Assembly: GCF_019468565.1 (NCBI RefSeq) | Contig: NZ_CP080521.1 | Span: 3,782,001 to 3,846,000 of the forward strand | DNA: 64,000 bases | From: Pseudonocardia sp. DSM 110487 | Lineage (GTDB): Bacteria > Actinomycetota > Actinomycetes > Mycobacteriales > Pseudonocardiaceae | Direction of reading: 5' to 3' | In this document: piece after piece, positions 8,493 through 17,204 of the stretch | How positions within the stretch are numbered: position 1 is the first letter of the stretch | How the letters are laid out: every line of letters starts with the position of its first letter | The notes under the pieces: generated by a model | Databases searched by the model: none | What the model saw: only the letters and a program-made list of their open reading frames with translations | Told to the model about the DNA's origin: nothing | Program-made: the position numbers and the translations under genes

Positions 8493-8975
8493 TCAGTCCA
8501 GCATGGTGGGTGATGCCGCTGAGGCCGCCTCGTCGAAGACGCAGAGGGCCCAGACCACGGCGAAGCCCAACATGATCCCGATGATCGACAGCGCGGGGTG
8601 GTGCGACAGCGACAGGAAGCTCACCCCGATGGCGGCGGCGGTCAGCGCGATCCCGATCACCCGTCCCCACAACGTCCCCGTGATGACGGCCATCCCCGCG
8701 AGACCCACCAGCGCGCCGGCGACGAGATGGATCCAGCCCCAGGTGACGGCGTCGATCGAGAACACGTGGACCAGGCCGGGCACGGTGGAAGTGCTCTGGA
8801 ACAGCGCGCCCGTCCCGGTGACGATGTACAGCACGCCGAGCAGGGCCATCGCCAGACCGGCGAAGCGGGCGAGCCCCGTTGCCCACGATGTGGCGGTGTG
8901 CGGGGCCTGATCCGTGGCGACGGATTCCGGACCCGTGCCGTTCGCCTGCGGCTCGGTGGTCGGCTCGGTGCTCAT
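8493..8975 (-). CDS. DUF7144-type four-helix membrane protein (copy A)
   Basis: 160 residues: a polar N-terminal stretch of about 45 residues, then four hydrophobic helices. The loop WGWIHLVAGALVG matches the TWGWTHLILGAAAV loop of the second copy at 23945-24394, which places both in the actinobacterial DUF7144 family. Function unknown. The ATG at 8975 is preferred over an upstream in-frame ATG at 9068, because the longer version would begin inside zwf and span palindrome site 5. First gene of a three-gene operon. Confidence 0.8.
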   Translation of the reverse strand: MSTEPTTEPQANGTGPESVATDQAPHTATSWATGLARFAGLAMALLGVLYIVTGTGALFQSTSTVPGLVHVFSIDAVTWGWIHLVAGALVGLAGMAVITGTLWGRVIGIALTAAAIGVSFLSLSHHPALSIIGIMLGFAVVWALCVFDEAASAASPTMLD

Positions 8976-9009
8976 TGCCGGAGTGTGAGCCGCCTGGACG
9001 GACGCCGGC

Positions 9010-9028
9010 CTCACCCGCGGGAGATGGC
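9010..9028. promoter_or_regulatory. Regulon palindrome, site 5
   Basis: CTCACCC-GCGGG-AGATGGC: perfect left arm, weaker right arm. It sits in the 67-nt gap between the zwf stop and the DUF7144-A start, 34 nt from that start. Confidence 0.55.
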
Positions 9029-9042
9029 TCCGACCACTCCGG

Positions 9043-10458
9043 TCAGGCTGGGTCGTGCCAGGTGTCACCGTTCGGGAGCAGGCTGTCGGCCTCCTTCGGT
9101 CCCCAGGTGCCCCGCTGGTAGGTGTGCACGGGAACAGCGTCGCCGAGGACCGGGTCGACCACGCGCCACGCCGCCTCCACGGTGTCCTGCCGGGCGAAGA
9201 GAACCCTTTTCCCGTCGAGGGCGGCGCCGATCAGCCGGTCGTACGGGCGCATGTCCGCCCCGCCGTGCTCGGAGAAGACGAGGTCGTTCAGTTGCGGCTC
9301 GGCGCTCGGGCCGGGCTTCTTCCCGGCCAGGGCGAGGGCGATCCGGGTACTCGGCCAGATGCGGAACCGCAGCGCGTTGGTGAGGTTGCGGCCGGTCACC
9401 CCGAACATGGCGAACACGTCGAAGGGCACGCGGCGGAACTTGACGCTGATCTCGGTCGCTGTCACGGGCATGGTCTTGCCGGCGCGGATGAGAAGGGGCA
9501 CCCCTGCCCACCGCCACGAGTCGAGTGCGAGTCGGACCGCGACGTAGGACTCCACGGTCGACAGCGGGTCGACACCGTCCACATCGCGGTAGCCGTCGTA
9601 CTGGCCGCGGACGGTGTCCGCGGGGGTCAGCGGGCGGAGCGCGGACACCACGCGTGCCTTCGCGTCCAGCCACGAGTCCGGCCCGGAGCCGTCCGGCGGA
9701 TCGGCGACCACGGTGGCCAGCACCTGCAGCATGTGGTTCTGCACCACGTCGCGGATGGCGCCGGTGGCGTCGTAGAAGTGCCCCCGGTCGGCGACGTCGA
9801 AGGCCTCGGCCATCGTGATCTGGATGCTCTCGACGTGATCGCGGTTGAGCAGCGGCTCGATCATCGAGTTGGCGAACCGGGCGACGAGGACGTCGTTGAG
9901 CGGATCCAGTCCCAACCAGTGGTCGACCCGGTAGATGGCGTCCTCCGCGAAGTACCGGTGCATCGTCTCGTTGAGAGCCACGGCACTTCCCAGGTCGCTT
10001 CCGAAGGGTTTCTCCACCATTACCCGGGCGCCCTCGGCCCGCCCCACCTTCGAGATGCCTTCGGCGATGCGGCTGAACAGGAACGGGGGCACCTCCAGGT
10101 AGAACAGGGCTCGCCGGGCGTCACCCATCTCGCGGGACATCTCCGCGTAGGTGGCGTCGTCGCCCAGATCCCCGTCCACGTAACGGAGCAGCCCGAGCAT
10201 CGTCCGTGCCGCCGGCGACTCGACGTCCATGCCGTTGTCACGGACGGACCGCGCGGCGTAGTCACGGAAGCGGTCGAGGTTCCAGCCGCTCCTGGCGACC
10301 CCGATGATGGGAACGTCGAGCACCCCCCGGTCCACCAGTCCCACCAGGGCGGGGAAGGTCTCCAGCTTCGCCAGGTCACCCGTTGCCCCGAAGATGACCA
10401 GAGCATCCACTCCGTCTGCTCCCATGGTGCTCCCTGTGATCTGCCGATCGTCGGACAC
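9043..10458 (-). CDS. zwf: Glucose-6-phosphate 1-dehydrogenase
   Basis: 471-residue enzyme oxidising glucose-6-phosphate to 6-phosphogluconolactone with NADP+ (or NAD+), the entry to the oxidative pentose phosphate pathway. IFGATGDLAK (22-31) is the dinucleotide fold, EKPFG (149-153) and RVDHWLG (177-183) are the substrate-binding and catalytic segments with the active-site His180. In most homologues the first motif reads GATGDLAxRKLxPAL; here it is GATGDLAKLETFPAL, so the second basic residue of the coenzyme loop is missing, which may alter NADP/NAD preference. No opcA, gnd or tal gene is next to it, unlike the usual actinobacterial pentose-phosphate cluster, so this is probably a second, stress-associated copy. 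Confidence 0.92.
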   Translation of the reverse strand: MSDDRQITGSTMGADGVDALVIFGATGDLAKLETFPALVGLVDRGVLDVPIIGVARSGWNLDRFRDYAARSVRDNGMDVESPAARTMLGLLRYVDGDLGDDATYAEMSREMGDARRALFYLEVPPFLFSRIAEGISKVGRAEGARVMVEKPFGSDLGSAVALNETMHRYFAEDAIYRVDHWLGLDPLNDVLVARFANSMIEPLLNRDHVESIQITMAEAFDVADRGHFYDATGAIRDVVQNHMLQVLATVVADPPDGSGPDSWLDAKARVVSALRPLTPADTVRGQYDGYRDVDGVDPLSTVESYVAVRLALDSWRWAGVPLLIRAGKTMPVTATEISVKFRRVPFDVFAMFGVTGRNLTNALRFRIWPSTRIALALAGKKPGPSAEPQLNDLVFSEHGGADMRPYDRLIGAALDGKRVLFARQDTVEAAWRVVDPVLGDAVPVHTYQRGTWGPKEADSLLPNGDTWHDPA

Positions 10459-10529
10459 GGAGCCTCCTCAGATGGCGGTCGAGTGCGACGTCGAGGAAGC
10501 CCACGGTCCGGCGGCGCCGATGGCGACGC

Positions 10530-10548
10530 ATCACCTCGCTGAGGTGAG
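10530..10548. promoter_or_regulatory. Regulon palindrome, site 6 (zwf side)
   Basis: ATCACCT-CGCTG-AGGTGAG: 6-bp perfect arms TCACCT/AGGTGA. It lies 71 nt upstream of the zwf start in the 299-nt divergent region; site 7 faces the other gene. Confidence 0.7.
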
Positions 10549-10651
10549 TGCGGGCGGGCGTTCTGCCGCGCCCCAGCCGGAATCGGAGCGAATCGAGCAT
10601 GCGGCGCGACCAGGTAGGAACCGGGCGGGGCTGTGGAGGGAACCGCAGTGG

Positions 10652-10670
10652 CTCGTCCGTCGCGGGTGAT
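10652..10670. promoter_or_regulatory. Regulon palindrome, site 7 (GH15 side)
   Basis: CTCGTCC-GTCGC-GGGTGAT: left arm has G for A at the fourth base, right arm consensus. It lies 87 nt upstream of the GH15 start. Confidence 0.55.
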
Positions 10671-10757
10671 GCCTCGGCCGTCCCTTCCCGGGACGGTGAC
10701 CGTGTCCGCGGGTGCCTGCCGCGGAGCGGGTTCTCGTTCGTCACGGAGGAGGAAGCG

Positions 10758-12587
10758 ATGACCGAGGCAGCGATCGCCGACCACGGACTGATCGGCGACC
10801 TGCAGACGGCGGCGCTGGTCAGTACGGATGGGTCGATCGACTGGTTCTGCTGCCCGCGATTCGACTCTCCGAGCGTCTTCGGAGCCCTCCTCGACGACGA
10901 GCGTGGGGGCCACTTCCGGGTCCGGCCCAGGCATGACTGCGAGTCGAAGCAGATGTACTTCCCGGACACGGCCGTGCTCATCACGCGGTTCATCACCGAG
11001 GCCGGGGTGGGCGAGGTCGTCGACTTCATGACGCCGTCGGGCCGGGAGGCCACCGGGAATCACCGGCTCGTGCGGATGCTGCGCTGCGTCCGCGGCGAGA
11101 TGAGCTTCGAGGTCGACATCGCGCCGCGGTTCGAGTACGGCCGCCGGGCGCACCGGACGGAGCTGACCCAGCACGGGGCGGTGTTCAGCACCGATTCCCT
11201 GACGCTGACCCTGCACGCGGTGCGGGAGCCCGACGACGCGCGCCTGGCGCAGGTCCGCGTCGAGGAGGGCGACGTGCGGGTGTCGATCGATCTGCGGGCC
11301 GGGGACGTGCGAGGTCTGGTGCTGGAGTCGGCGGCGGAAGGCCCGCCGCGGGAGATCCGGGTGGCAGAGTTCCAGCAGATGTTCGACGATACCGTCGCGT
11401 TCTGGCGCTCGTGGCTGGCCCGGTCGACCTACACGGGGCGCTGGCGGGAGACGCTTCAGCGCTCGGCGATCACTCTCAAGCTGATGACCTACGCCCCTAC
11501 CGGCGGGATGGTGGCCGCTCCGACCACGGGGCTGCCCGAGCAGGTGGGAGGCGAGCGCAACTGGGACTATCGCTTCACCTGGGTGCGGGACGCGTCGTTC
11601 TCCATCTACGCCCTGCTGCGGCTGGGCTTCACCGAGGAGTCGGCACAGTTCAGCGGCTGGCTGCGGGACCGGGTGGCCGAGCGGGTCGGGGGCGAGGGCG
11701 GCCCGCTGAACATCATGTACCGGGTCGACGGGTCATCGGATCTCAAGGAGGAGTCGCTCGAGCACTGGTCGGGCTACCGCGGCTCGCGCCCGGTCCGGAT
11801 CGGCAACGGCGCCTCCGACCAGCTCCAGCTCGACATCTACGGCGAGGCACTGGACAGCATCTTCTTCGCCGACGAGCGCGGCCTGCAGGTCGGGCACCGG
11901 GGCTGGATCGCGATCCGCGAACTCCTTGACTGGCTCGCCGAGCACTGGGACCAACCGGAGGAGGGCATCTGGGAGACCCGCGGCGGCCGTCAGGATTTCA
12001 CCTACGGCCGACTGATGTGCTGGGTGGCGTTCGACCGCGGCATCCGGATGGCGGCCTCGCACGGCCGTCCCGCCGCCGTCGACCGCTGGCGCCAGGCCCG
12101 GGACGCGATCTACGACCAGATCATGACCAAGGGCTGGAACGCGCAACGGAATGCGTTCGTCCAGCACTACGCCAGCGATGTGCTGGACTCGTCGCTGCTG
12201 CGGATGTCCAGTGTCGGGTTCGTCGCCCCGCACGACCCGATGTGGGCCTCCACGCTGAGGGCGATGGACGAAGAGTTGGTCACCGACAGCCTCGTCTACC
12301 GCTATGACCCCGGCGCGTCGCCCGACGGTCTGCTCGGCTCCGAGGGCACCTTCTCCCTCTGTTCGTTCATGTACGTCGACGCGCTCGCGCGGGCCGGCAG
12401 GCTCGAGGACGCCCGGCTCGCCTTCGAGAAGATGCTCACCTACGCCAACCACGTCGGGCTGTTCTCCGAGGAGATCGCCCTCACCGGCGAGCAGATCGGC
12501 AACTTCCCGCAGGCCTTCACGCACCTGGCGCTCATCGACGCCGCGATCACTCTCGACGAGGCGCTCGACCGGACCGCCGGCGGATGA
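10758..12587 (+). CDS. GH15-family glycoside hydrolase (trehalase or glucoamylase-like)
   Basis: 609 residues. The N-terminal domain begins DHGLIGDLQTAALVSTDGSI followed by DWFCCPRFDSPSVF, the hallmark of the bacterial trehalase/glucoamylase-like DUF5911 plus GH15 architecture; the (alpha/alpha)6 catalytic barrel includes NWDYRFTWVRDASFSIYALL and later YRYDPGASPDGLLGSEGTF. Mycobacterial members of this length and layout are trehalases, so release of glucose from trehalose is the likely reaction, which would feed the adjacent glucose-6-phosphate dehydrogenase. No signal peptide, so cytoplasmic. ATG at 10758 has GGAGGAGGA just upstream. Followed by a DUF3040 gene. Confidence 0.9.
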   Translation: MTEAAIADHGLIGDLQTAALVSTDGSIDWFCCPRFDSPSVFGALLDDERGGHFRVRPRHDCESKQMYFPDTAVLITRFITEAGVGEVVDFMTPSGREATGNHRLVRMLRCVRGEMSFEVDIAPRFEYGRRAHRTELTQHGAVFSTDSLTLTLHAVREPDDARLAQVRVEEGDVRVSIDLRAGDVRGLVLESAAEGPPREIRVAEFQQMFDDTVAFWRSWLARSTYTGRWRETLQRSAITLKLMTYAPTGGMVAAPTTGLPEQVGGERNWDYRFTWVRDASFSIYALLRLGFTEESAQFSGWLRDRVAERVGGEGGPLNIMYRVDGSSDLKEESLEHWSGYRGSRPVRIGNGASDQLQLDIYGEALDSIFFADERGLQVGHRGWIAIRELLDWLAEHWDQPEEGIWETRGGRQDFTYGRLMCWVAFDRGIRMAASHGRPAAVDRWRQARDAIYDQIMTKGWNAQRNAFVQHYASDVLDSSLLRMSSVGFVAPHDPMWASTLRAMDEELVTDSLVYRYDPGASPDGLLGSEGTFSLCSFMYVDALARAGRLEDARLAFEKMLTYANHVGLFSEEIALTGEQIGNFPQAFTHLALIDAAITLDEALDRTAGG

Positions 12588-12665
12588 CGGGGGAGTGAGG
12601 TGTCCGCCGTCGACCTGGCGCGCTTTCGGTTCGCCACCACGTCGAGGCAGCGGTAGGAGGCGGCG

Positions 12666-12941
12666 GTGGACCTGACCCGGCAAGAGCGGCGCGCGCTTCG
12701 CGCAATCGAGGAGGCCCTCGCAGCCGAGGACCCGGCGCTGGTCGAACTCCTGCGGGAGCCGCCCGCGCTGCGCCGGGTGCGGCTGCTGCGTCGGGCGAGG
12801 TGGGTGGTGGCCGCGATTGCGGCGACCCTTCTGCTCGTCGGGCTGCTGGTGTCGGACGCCGTTCTGCTGCTCGCCGGCGTGCTGATGCTGATCGTGTTCT
12901 TCGCGGTCCGGCGGTGGCTCCCGGCCTCGCTCAGCCCCTGA
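12666..12941 (+). CDS. DUF3040 membrane protein
   Basis: 91-residue actinobacterial DUF3040-like protein: an acidic/basic N-terminal helix (LTRQERRALRAIEEALAAED) followed by two closely spaced membrane helices (about 46-62 and 65-82). Members are small inner-membrane proteins of unknown function. The GTG start at 12666 is preceded by GGAGGCGGC. It lies 78 nt after the GH15 gene and is probably co-transcribed with it. Confidence 0.8.
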   Translation: MDLTRQERRALRAIEEALAAEDPALVELLREPPALRRVRLLRRARWVVAAIAATLLLVGLLVSDAVLLLAGVLMLIVFFAVRRWLPASLSP

Positions 12942-12962
12942 CGACGGACCTTCGACGGCGCT

Positions 12963-12981
12963 TTCGCCCGCCACGGGTGAC
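12963..12981. promoter_or_regulatory. Regulon palindrome, site 8
   Basis: TTCGCCC-GCCAC-GGGTGAC: 34 nt upstream of the GTG start of the AI-2E-family gene. The left arm carries G for A at the fourth base. Confidence 0.55.
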
Positions 12982-13015
12982 GTCGGGGTCCCGTACCGGT
13001 CCTACCGTCCCGGGG

Positions 13016-14218
13016 GTGACCACACCGGCAGCCAGTCCAGCCATCCCGGCCGCCCGCCTGCCCTCGGACGGTGGCCGCTCACGGCCCCCAGCACGGCAGG
13101 GTGGCCTGCCGCGGGCGATGGTCATCCTCGTCGGTGCGGCCGCTACGGTGATCGTCCTAGCAGGGGTGCAGGCAGTCGCGTGGCTGATCGGCCCAGCGTT
13201 CATGGCGCTGATCATCGTGATCGCCGTGGCGCCGGCGCAGAGCTGGCTGCGGCGCAACGGGTGGCCGGGATGGGCCACGACACTCGTGGTGCTCCTCCTC
13301 GTCTACGCGATCATGTTGGGGCTGGCCCTCGGCATCGTCTTCTCCGTTGCCCGGCTCGCGACCGAGCTGCCGAAGTACGCGTCGACGGCCGACGGCCTGG
13401 TGACGTCCGCGACCGCGCAGCTGGCCGCGCTGGGAGTGGGACCGGAGCAGCTTGCTCAGGCGAGGAGTTCCCTGAGCCTCGGCAGCTTCGCCGGCGTGCT
13501 CGGGTCGCTGCTGAGCAGCGTGGCCGGGCTGGCGTCCAACCTCGTGTTCCTCCTGGCGCTGCTGCTCTTCCTCAGCGTCGAGGCCGGGGGCACCGGGGAC
13601 CGGCTGGCATCGATCGCGGCGGACCGGCCGAGAATCGCCGACGCGCTCGGACACTTCGCCTGGGGCACCCGGCAGTACCTGCTGGTGACGACCGTCTTCG
13701 GGTTGATCGTGGCGGTGCTCGACTCGGTCGCGCTGGCGCTGATGGGTATCCCGCTGGCGATCACCTGGGGCCTGCTGTCGTTCATCACCAACTACATCCC
13801 GAACGTCGGGTTCATCATCGGCGTCGTGCCACCCGCGCTGCTCGCGCTGCTGACCGGTGGACCGCAGCTGATGCTGATCGTCATCGTGGTGTACTGCGGG
13901 ATCAACTTCGTGGTCCAGTCGATCATCCAGCCCCGGTTCATCGGGGACGCGGTGGGGCTGTCGGTCACCGTGACGTTCGTGGTGTTGGTGTTCTGGGCGT
14001 GGTTGCTCGGCCCGCTCGGGGCGATTCTCGCCATCCCGCTGACGCTGCTGGCCAAGGCGCTGCTCGTGGACATCGATCCGCAGGCCAAGTGGGCCGATGC
14101 GCTGCTGCGGGACACGCCGAAGGAACCGGACCCGGATGCGCCCGCGAAGAAGTCGCGACGCGAGCGGCGCAGCGAACGCGAGCAGCAGAAGCAGGACCTG
14201 AAGACCGCGCCGACGTGA
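13016..14218 (+). CDS. AI-2E transporter-family permease
   Basis: 400-residue integral membrane protein of the PF01594 (TqsA/YdiK/PerM) family; members export signals, ions or small molecules and most have no defined substrate. About eight hydrophobic helices are visible, with the family hallmarks FITNYIPNVGFIIGVVPPALLAL and QSIIQPRFIGDAVGLSVTV split across the second half (each conserved in shorter stretches such as NYIPNVG and QPRFIGDAVGL). The C-terminal 50 residues are highly charged. GTG at 13016 was chosen from its place after site 8; ATG at 13118 would shorten it by 34 residues. Confidence 0.85.
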   Translation: MTTPAASPAIPAARLPSDGGRSRPPARQGGLPRAMVILVGAAATVIVLAGVQAVAWLIGPAFMALIIVIAVAPAQSWLRRNGWPGWATTLVVLLLVYAIMLGLALGIVFSVARLATELPKYASTADGLVTSATAQLAALGVGPEQLAQARSSLSLGSFAGVLGSLLSSVAGLASNLVFLLALLLFLSVEAGGTGDRLASIAADRPRIADALGHFAWGTRQYLLVTTVFGLIVAVLDSVALALMGIPLAITWGLLSFITNYIPNVGFIIGVVPPALLALLTGGPQLMLIVIVVYCGINFVVQSIIQPRFIGDAVGLSVTVTFVVLVFWAWLLGPLGAILAIPLTLLAKALLVDIDPQAKWADALLRDTPKEPDPDAPAKKSRRERRSEREQQKQDLKTAPT

Positions 14219-14227
14219 TCTCCGCTG

Positions 14228-14246
14228 TTCATCCATCGGAGGTGAG
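14228..14246. promoter_or_regulatory. Regulon palindrome, site 9
   Basis: TTCATCC-ATCGG-AGGTGAG: only 24 nt upstream of the DUF6325 start, the shortest distance among the sites, and close after the AI-2E stop codon. Confidence 0.6.
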
Positions 14247-14270
14247 GCAGCGCCGTACGAAGGAGCCGAC

Positions 14271-14726
14271 ATGAGCGACAAACTGGACATGATGGGACCG
14301 GTCGACTACCTCGTCGTGGAGTTCCCGGATGCGCGGGTGCCGGGGGAGGTGCTGCAACGGATCCTCGAACTGGTCGACCGGGGTACCGTGCGCATTCTCG
14401 ACCTGGCGTTCATCCGCAAGGAGGCCGATGGATCGGTGACCGGCCTGGAGGTCACCGACCTCGACGGCGATGGCGAGCTCGACCTCCGGGTTCTGGAGGG
14501 CGCGACGTCGGGTCTCGTCGCTGATGACGACCTGGACGAGGCCGCCGCCGCGATCGAGCCGGGCACCGCGGCCGCGATCGTGTTGTACGAGAACCTCTGG
14601 GCGATCCCGTTCGTGTCGGCGCTGCGCCGGGCCGGAGCCGAACTGGTGGCGAGCGGGCGCATCCCGGTCGCCGCCCTGCTCGACGCGCTCGACGTGGTCG
14701 AAGGGGTCAAGCCCGTCGACGCCTGA
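14271..14726 (+). CDS. DUF6325 family protein
   Basis: 151-residue soluble protein of the actinobacterial DUF6325 (DUF1269-like) family. It starts with a strand-helix unit (GPVDYLVVEFPDARV), contains the acidic segment DLDGDGELDLRVLEGA, and ends with the conserved EPGTAAAIVLYENLWAIPF helix-strand and a helix around LVASGRIP. Function unknown; homologues are usually found beside SHOCT and other small stress proteins, as here. It heads a probable operon with the SHOCT protein (41 nt) and the GAP-family protein. A broken relative is proposed at 30146-30273. Confidence 0.85.
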   Translation: MSDKLDMMGPVDYLVVEFPDARVPGEVLQRILELVDRGTVRILDLAFIRKEADGSVTGLEVTDLDGDGELDLRVLEGATSGLVADDDLDEAAAAIEPGTAAAIVLYENLWAIPFVSALRRAGAELVASGRIPVAALLDALDVVEGVKPVDA

Positions 14727-14767
14727 GACGGCGTCGCCACCGACCGGTCCCGACATTCGAGAGGACG

Positions 14768-15049
14768 ATGAGCATGCCCGGTCTGCTTCGAGGAATAGCA
14801 CGCACGGCGGTCGTCGCCGGCACGGCCACGGCGGTGTCCAACCGGGTGTCGCGGCGGCAGGCGGGCCGGTGGGCCCGGCAGGACCAGCAGCAGGCCGACG
14901 CGCAGGAACCCGTCGAGCCCCAACCCGCGACCGCCGGCGGCATGGACGACACGCTGGCGCAGCTGAAGCAGCTGGGCGAACTGAAGAGCCAGGGTGTGCT
15001 CACCGAGGCCGAGTTCCAGCAGCAGAAGAGCCGGATCCTGAACGCGTGA
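14768..15049 (+). CDS. SHOCT-domain protein
   Basis: 93 residues. The N-terminal half is a basic, weakly amphipathic helix (LLRGIARTAVVAGTATAVSN) with a glutamine-rich linker; the C-terminal 35 residues are a SHOCT domain, LKQLGELKSQGVLTEAEFQQ and then QKSRILNA. SHOCT modules are short oligomerisation or interaction domains often found at the end of membrane proteins. It lies between the DUF6325 gene and the GAP gene in one operon. A second SHOCT domain occurs in the protein at 23354-23797. Confidence 0.85.
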   Translation: MSMPGLLRGIARTAVVAGTATAVSNRVSRRQAGRWARQDQQQADAQEPVEPQPATAGGMDDTLAQLKQLGELKSQGVLTEAEFQQQKSRILNA

Positions 15050-15065
15050 CAGCGGTCTGGGCGAC

Positions 15066-15737
15066 ATGAGCACGGAGGCGCTCGTTCTCGCCCTGACCGC
15101 CGTGATCCGTCCGACGAGCGCGGCGGCCGTGTTCGCGATGTTCTCGACGCCGCGTCCGCAGCGCCTGCTGGTGGCCTACCTCGTTGCGGGGCTCGGGTTC
15201 AGTCTCGCCGTCGGGATGCTGGTCGTCGTCCTCCTCGGCGGGCTGCAGTCGACGCGCGCGTCCTCGGCGGTCCGCCCGCTGCTCGACCTCGTGCTGGGAA
15301 CCTGTGCGCTGGGCTGCGCCGCAAGCGCATGGCTCGGGTGGCTGCCCCGATCCCGGCCTCGCGGCTCGGCCGAGCCGGACGGCTGGCTACGGCGCCGGTT
15401 GACGGACCTGTCGCCCTCCGGCGCCGCGGCCGTCGGTGTGCTCACGCACCTGCCCGGGCTCGTCTATCTGGCCGCGCTGAACGCGATCGCCGCAGGCGCG
15501 GGCGGCACCGCGAGCGGCGTGCTGCAGGTGGTGGTCTACAACGGCATCTGGTTCAGCGTTGCCATCTGGGCGCTGGTGCTGTCGGTGTACCGGCCGACCG
15601 TGTCCCGGGAGTTCCTCGAGCGGGTCATCTCATGGATCCGCGAGCACCAGCGGGTGATCACGATCGGGTTCTTCGGCGTGCTGGGCGGCTACCTGGTCGT
15701 GGTCGGCGTGCTCGGCCTGGTCGGCGACGCGTCCTGA
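15066..15737 (+). CDS. GAP/Sap (sulfolipid-1-addressing protein) family membrane protein
   Basis: 223-residue six-helix membrane protein resembling the mycobacterial Sap/SfLAP family, members of which help move glycolipids (sulfolipid-1, glycopeptidolipid) to the cell surface. It starts LVLALTAVIRPTSAAAVFAM, has a long cytoplasmic loop with the RSRPRGSAEPDGW segment and ends with VITIGFFGVLGGYLVVVGVL. It probably takes part in export or placement of a lipid; the lipid is not predictable. Third gene of the site 9 operon, 16 nt after SHOCT. Confidence 0.75.
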   Translation: MSTEALVLALTAVIRPTSAAAVFAMFSTPRPQRLLVAYLVAGLGFSLAVGMLVVVLLGGLQSTRASSAVRPLLDLVLGTCALGCAASAWLGWLPRSRPRGSAEPDGWLRRRLTDLSPSGAAAVGVLTHLPGLVYLAALNAIAAGAGGTASGVLQVVVYNGIWFSVAIWALVLSVYRPTVSREFLERVISWIREHQRVITIGFFGVLGGYLVVVGVLGLVGDAS

Positions 15738-15784
15738 CGGCCCGTCGTGGTCGAGGTGCGGCTCGGCAGGGCCCCTTGGCCTAC

Positions 15785-15803
15785 GTCATCCGTGACGGGC
15801 GAG
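15785..15803. promoter_or_regulatory. Regulon palindrome, site 10
   Basis: GTCATCC-GTGAC-GGGCGAG: 60 nt upstream of the start at 15864. Confidence 0.6.
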
Positions 15804-15863
15804 GCACACAAGGCGTCGACGGACGAGCGTCCAGCCGTCGTCGATGCTGCGGAGGTACCGGAG

Positions 15864-17198
15864 ATGTCCCAGGTGCAGGGCCGCGAGATCCCGCCCGACG
15901 AGGTCCGGGCCGCGTTGACAACCGACGAACGCGCCGAGCTCGCGCGGTTGCGGGAGGAGAACTCGGCGCTGCGCACCCGGCCGCGCCCCCCGCGTCGGCG
16001 CATCCGCTGGCGGTCGGTGATCGCCGTCGTGCTGCTCGTCCTGGGCTGCGCGCTGGCGCCGGTGGCGCTCGTCGCGGTATGGACCGAGCAGGAGGTTTCC
16101 GACACCGACCAGTTCGTCGAGACCGTCGGGCCGCTGGCCGCTGATCCCGCGGTGCAGGAGGCCCTGACGAACCGGATCACGACCACGGTCTTCGAGCACG
16201 TCGACGTGCAGGCGCTGGCGAACGAGGCGATCGACGCGCTCGCGGTTCAGGGCCTGCCACCCCTGCTCGTGCAGCGGCTGCACGCCCTGACCCCGACGAT
16301 TGCGGCGGCGACCACCAGCTTCGTGCGGGAGAAGGTGGGCGAGGTGGTGGCGAGCCCGCGCTTCGAGGCGGCGTGGGACCAGGCCGTTCGGGTGGCCCAC
16401 CAGCAGGCCGTCACAGTGCTCTCGGGCGACAGCCGGGCGATCGCGGTGCAGGGCGACACCGTGTACCTGGATCTCGCGCCGTTCATCGACGCGGCGAAGG
16501 AGCGACTGAGCGCGGAGGGCCTGACCGCCGTCGACATGGTCCCCGAGGTGCACCCGACGATCGCGCTCGCTCCGGCCGACCAGCTGGTGCGCGCGCAGAC
16601 GGCCTACAGCGCGCTGGGCTCCCTCGCGAGCGTGCTGCCGTGGATCACACTGCTGCTGCTTGCGGTGGGCGTGTACCTCGTGCGGGTGCGGATGCGGGCG
16701 GTGGTCGCCGCCGGCCTGGGCGTCGCGCTGGCGCTGGTCGTGCTCGCGGCCGGGCTGCTCGTGGCGCGCGGACTGCTGGTCGGTGCCGTCCCGCCGGCCG
16801 GAGCGCCGGCTGCCGCGTCGGGTTTCGACATCGTCGTGGGGTCCCTGCGCACCGCCGGGCGATCGCTGCTCGTCCTGGCCTTGGTCGTGGCACTGTGTGC
16901 CTTCCTGGCCGGCCCGGCGGCGACGGCCGTCGGCGTCCGCCGGTGGGCAGCCGGACTGCTGAACCGGATCCGGGTCGGCCCGTCCTCGACCGGCGCGATC
17001 GGCACCTGGGCCCACGCCCATGTGCGCGGCTTGCGGATCGGGGCGGTCGCACTCGCCGCGCTGGTGTTCGTCTTCCTCGACCAGCCCACCGGGGTCACGA
17101 TCCTCATCATCGCCGCGGTGTTGCTCGGCGTGCTCGGAGTGATCGAGTTCCTGGGCCGTCCGGCTCCGGTGGCGTCCGCTCCGGGAACGGGGAGCTGA
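15864..17198 (+). CDS. Membrane protein with N-terminal coiled coil and extracytoplasmic loop
   Basis: 444 residues, no recognised family. Residues ~18-35 (TDERAELARLREENSALRTR region) look like a short coiled coil, followed by a basic stretch and a first membrane helix (about 50-70). A loop of about 190 residues with an alpha-helical, alanine-rich pattern (VGPLAADPAVQEALTNRI, then FVREKVGEVVASPRFEAAW) lies probably outside the membrane, and four or five further helices form the C-terminal half. ATG at 15864 is preceded by GGAGG (15851-15855); an upstream in-frame start would span site 10. It overlaps functionally with the HAD gene, 6 nt downstream. Confidence 0.75.
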   Translation: MSQVQGREIPPDEVRAALTTDERAELARLREENSALRTRPRPPRRRIRWRSVIAVVLLVLGCALAPVALVAVWTEQEVSDTDQFVETVGPLAADPAVQEALTNRITTTVFEHVDVQALANEAIDALAVQGLPPLLVQRLHALTPTIAAATTSFVREKVGEVVASPRFEAAWDQAVRVAHQQAVTVLSGDSRAIAVQGDTVYLDLAPFIDAAKERLSAEGLTAVDMVPEVHPTIALAPADQLVRAQTAYSALGSLASVLPWITLLLLAVGVYLVRVRMRAVVAAGLGVALALVVLAAGLLVARGLLVGAVPPAGAPAAASGFDIVVGSLRTAGRSLLVLALVVALCAFLAGPAATAVGVRRWAAGLLNRIRVGPSSTGAIGTWAHAHVRGLRIGAVALAALVFVFLDQPTGVTILIIAAVLLGVLGVIEFLGRPAPVASAPGTGS

Positions 17199-17204
17199 CC
17201 GACG

